Below, piece after piece: positions 63,921 to 64,000 of a DNA stretch of 64,000 bases. This stretch comes from Acanthosepion pharaonis (taxonomy: Eukaryota; Mollusca; Cephalopoda; Sepiida; Sepiidae): contig CAHIKZ030005407.1 of assembly GCA_903632075.3 (NCBI GenBank), forward strand, positions 3,846,001-3,910,000, in the 5' to 3' direction. The notes under the pieces were generated by a model, which ran no database searches, was not told the DNA's origin, and was given only the letters and a program-made list of their open reading frames with translations. The first letter of the stretch is position 1, and the number at the start of each line of letters is the position of its first letter. The translations under genes and the position numbers were made by a program.

Positions 63921-64000
63921 CTGATCAGATATATCGATCTCATCTAAGTATACTGGTATATATCTTTCTATGTATATTTGTATCGATCGATTTAGATTCA

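Overview
This window looks like non-genic, repeat-saturated DNA from an animal with a large, transposon-rich genome. A coleoid cephalopod, probably an octopus, is the best guess. That rests on three things: several dispersed families of tRNA-headed SINEs, abundant CR1-like and RTE-like LINE tails with Penelope-like and mariner/Tc1 remnants, and very long (TA)n, (GATA)n and (TTA)n arrays in AT-rich DNA. I recognise these families from memory of their protein and RNA motifs and no database was searched, so the species assignment is an inference. I see no intact host protein-coding gene, no spliced-gene signature and no functional structured RNA gene. Nearly all open frames are short, are translations of microsatellites, or are decayed transposon coding sequence.

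Layout. 0-10 kb: CR1-like and RTE-like LINE 3' ends on the minus strand, a split LINE fragment around tRNA-headed SINEs (5.3-6.5 kb), and a large hairpin between (TA)n tracts (3.8 kb). 10-17 kb: (TA)n arrays, a degenerate minisatellite (13.3-14.6 kb) interrupted by an LTR-like block, and a 1.2 kb compound (GATA)n array. 17-23 kb: a CR1-like LINE tail, a tRNA-headed SINE, a 5S rRNA-tRNA chimeric SINE, and a 1.24 kb LTR-like insertion whose empty-site counterpart lies 1 kb downstream. 23-31 kb: AT-rich DNA, an ~820 bp repeat present twice 5.9 kb apart at about 99% identity, a Penelope-type terminal block with a hammerhead-ribozyme-like motif, a second 5S-tRNA SINE and a maT-like transposon relic. 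31-42 kb: LINE and LTR fragments, a Tc1-like transposase tail, a duplicated LINE-containing segment, a truncated LINE of another clade (about 37.1-39.35 kb), a second relic of the 29.4 kb transposon family, and two LINE C-terminal fragments that each end in a trinucleotide tail.

42-50 kb holds SINE clusters, a full-length but inactivated mariner with target-site TA and long terminal inverted repeats (45182-46467), a hairpin element flanked by (GATA)n, a 900 bp (TA)n-rich block and a Tc1-like N-terminal fragment. 50-57 kb has RTE-like LINE fragments, a SINE with an 11 bp target-site duplication nested in LINE DNA, a second degenerate mariner, and a Penelope-like element with a recognisable GIY-YIG endonuclease domain. 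57-64 kb has a LINE tail, a ~60 bp tandem array, a hAT-type MITE with a perfect 8 bp target-site duplication, a U2 snRNA-like fragment and a 20 bp perfect palindrome between inverted (TCTA)n and (GATA)n arrays.

The genes do not form a pathway. What connects the window is retrotransposition: LINE machinery (CR1/RTE-like) mobilising itself and the tRNA/5S SINEs, Penelope-like elements with ribozyme ends, and cut-and-paste elements. The most unusual items are the repeated 5S-tRNA chimeric SINE, the hammerhead-like motif in the Penelope terminal block, and a recurring architecture of long fold-back hairpins abutting (TA)n or (GATA)n arrays.
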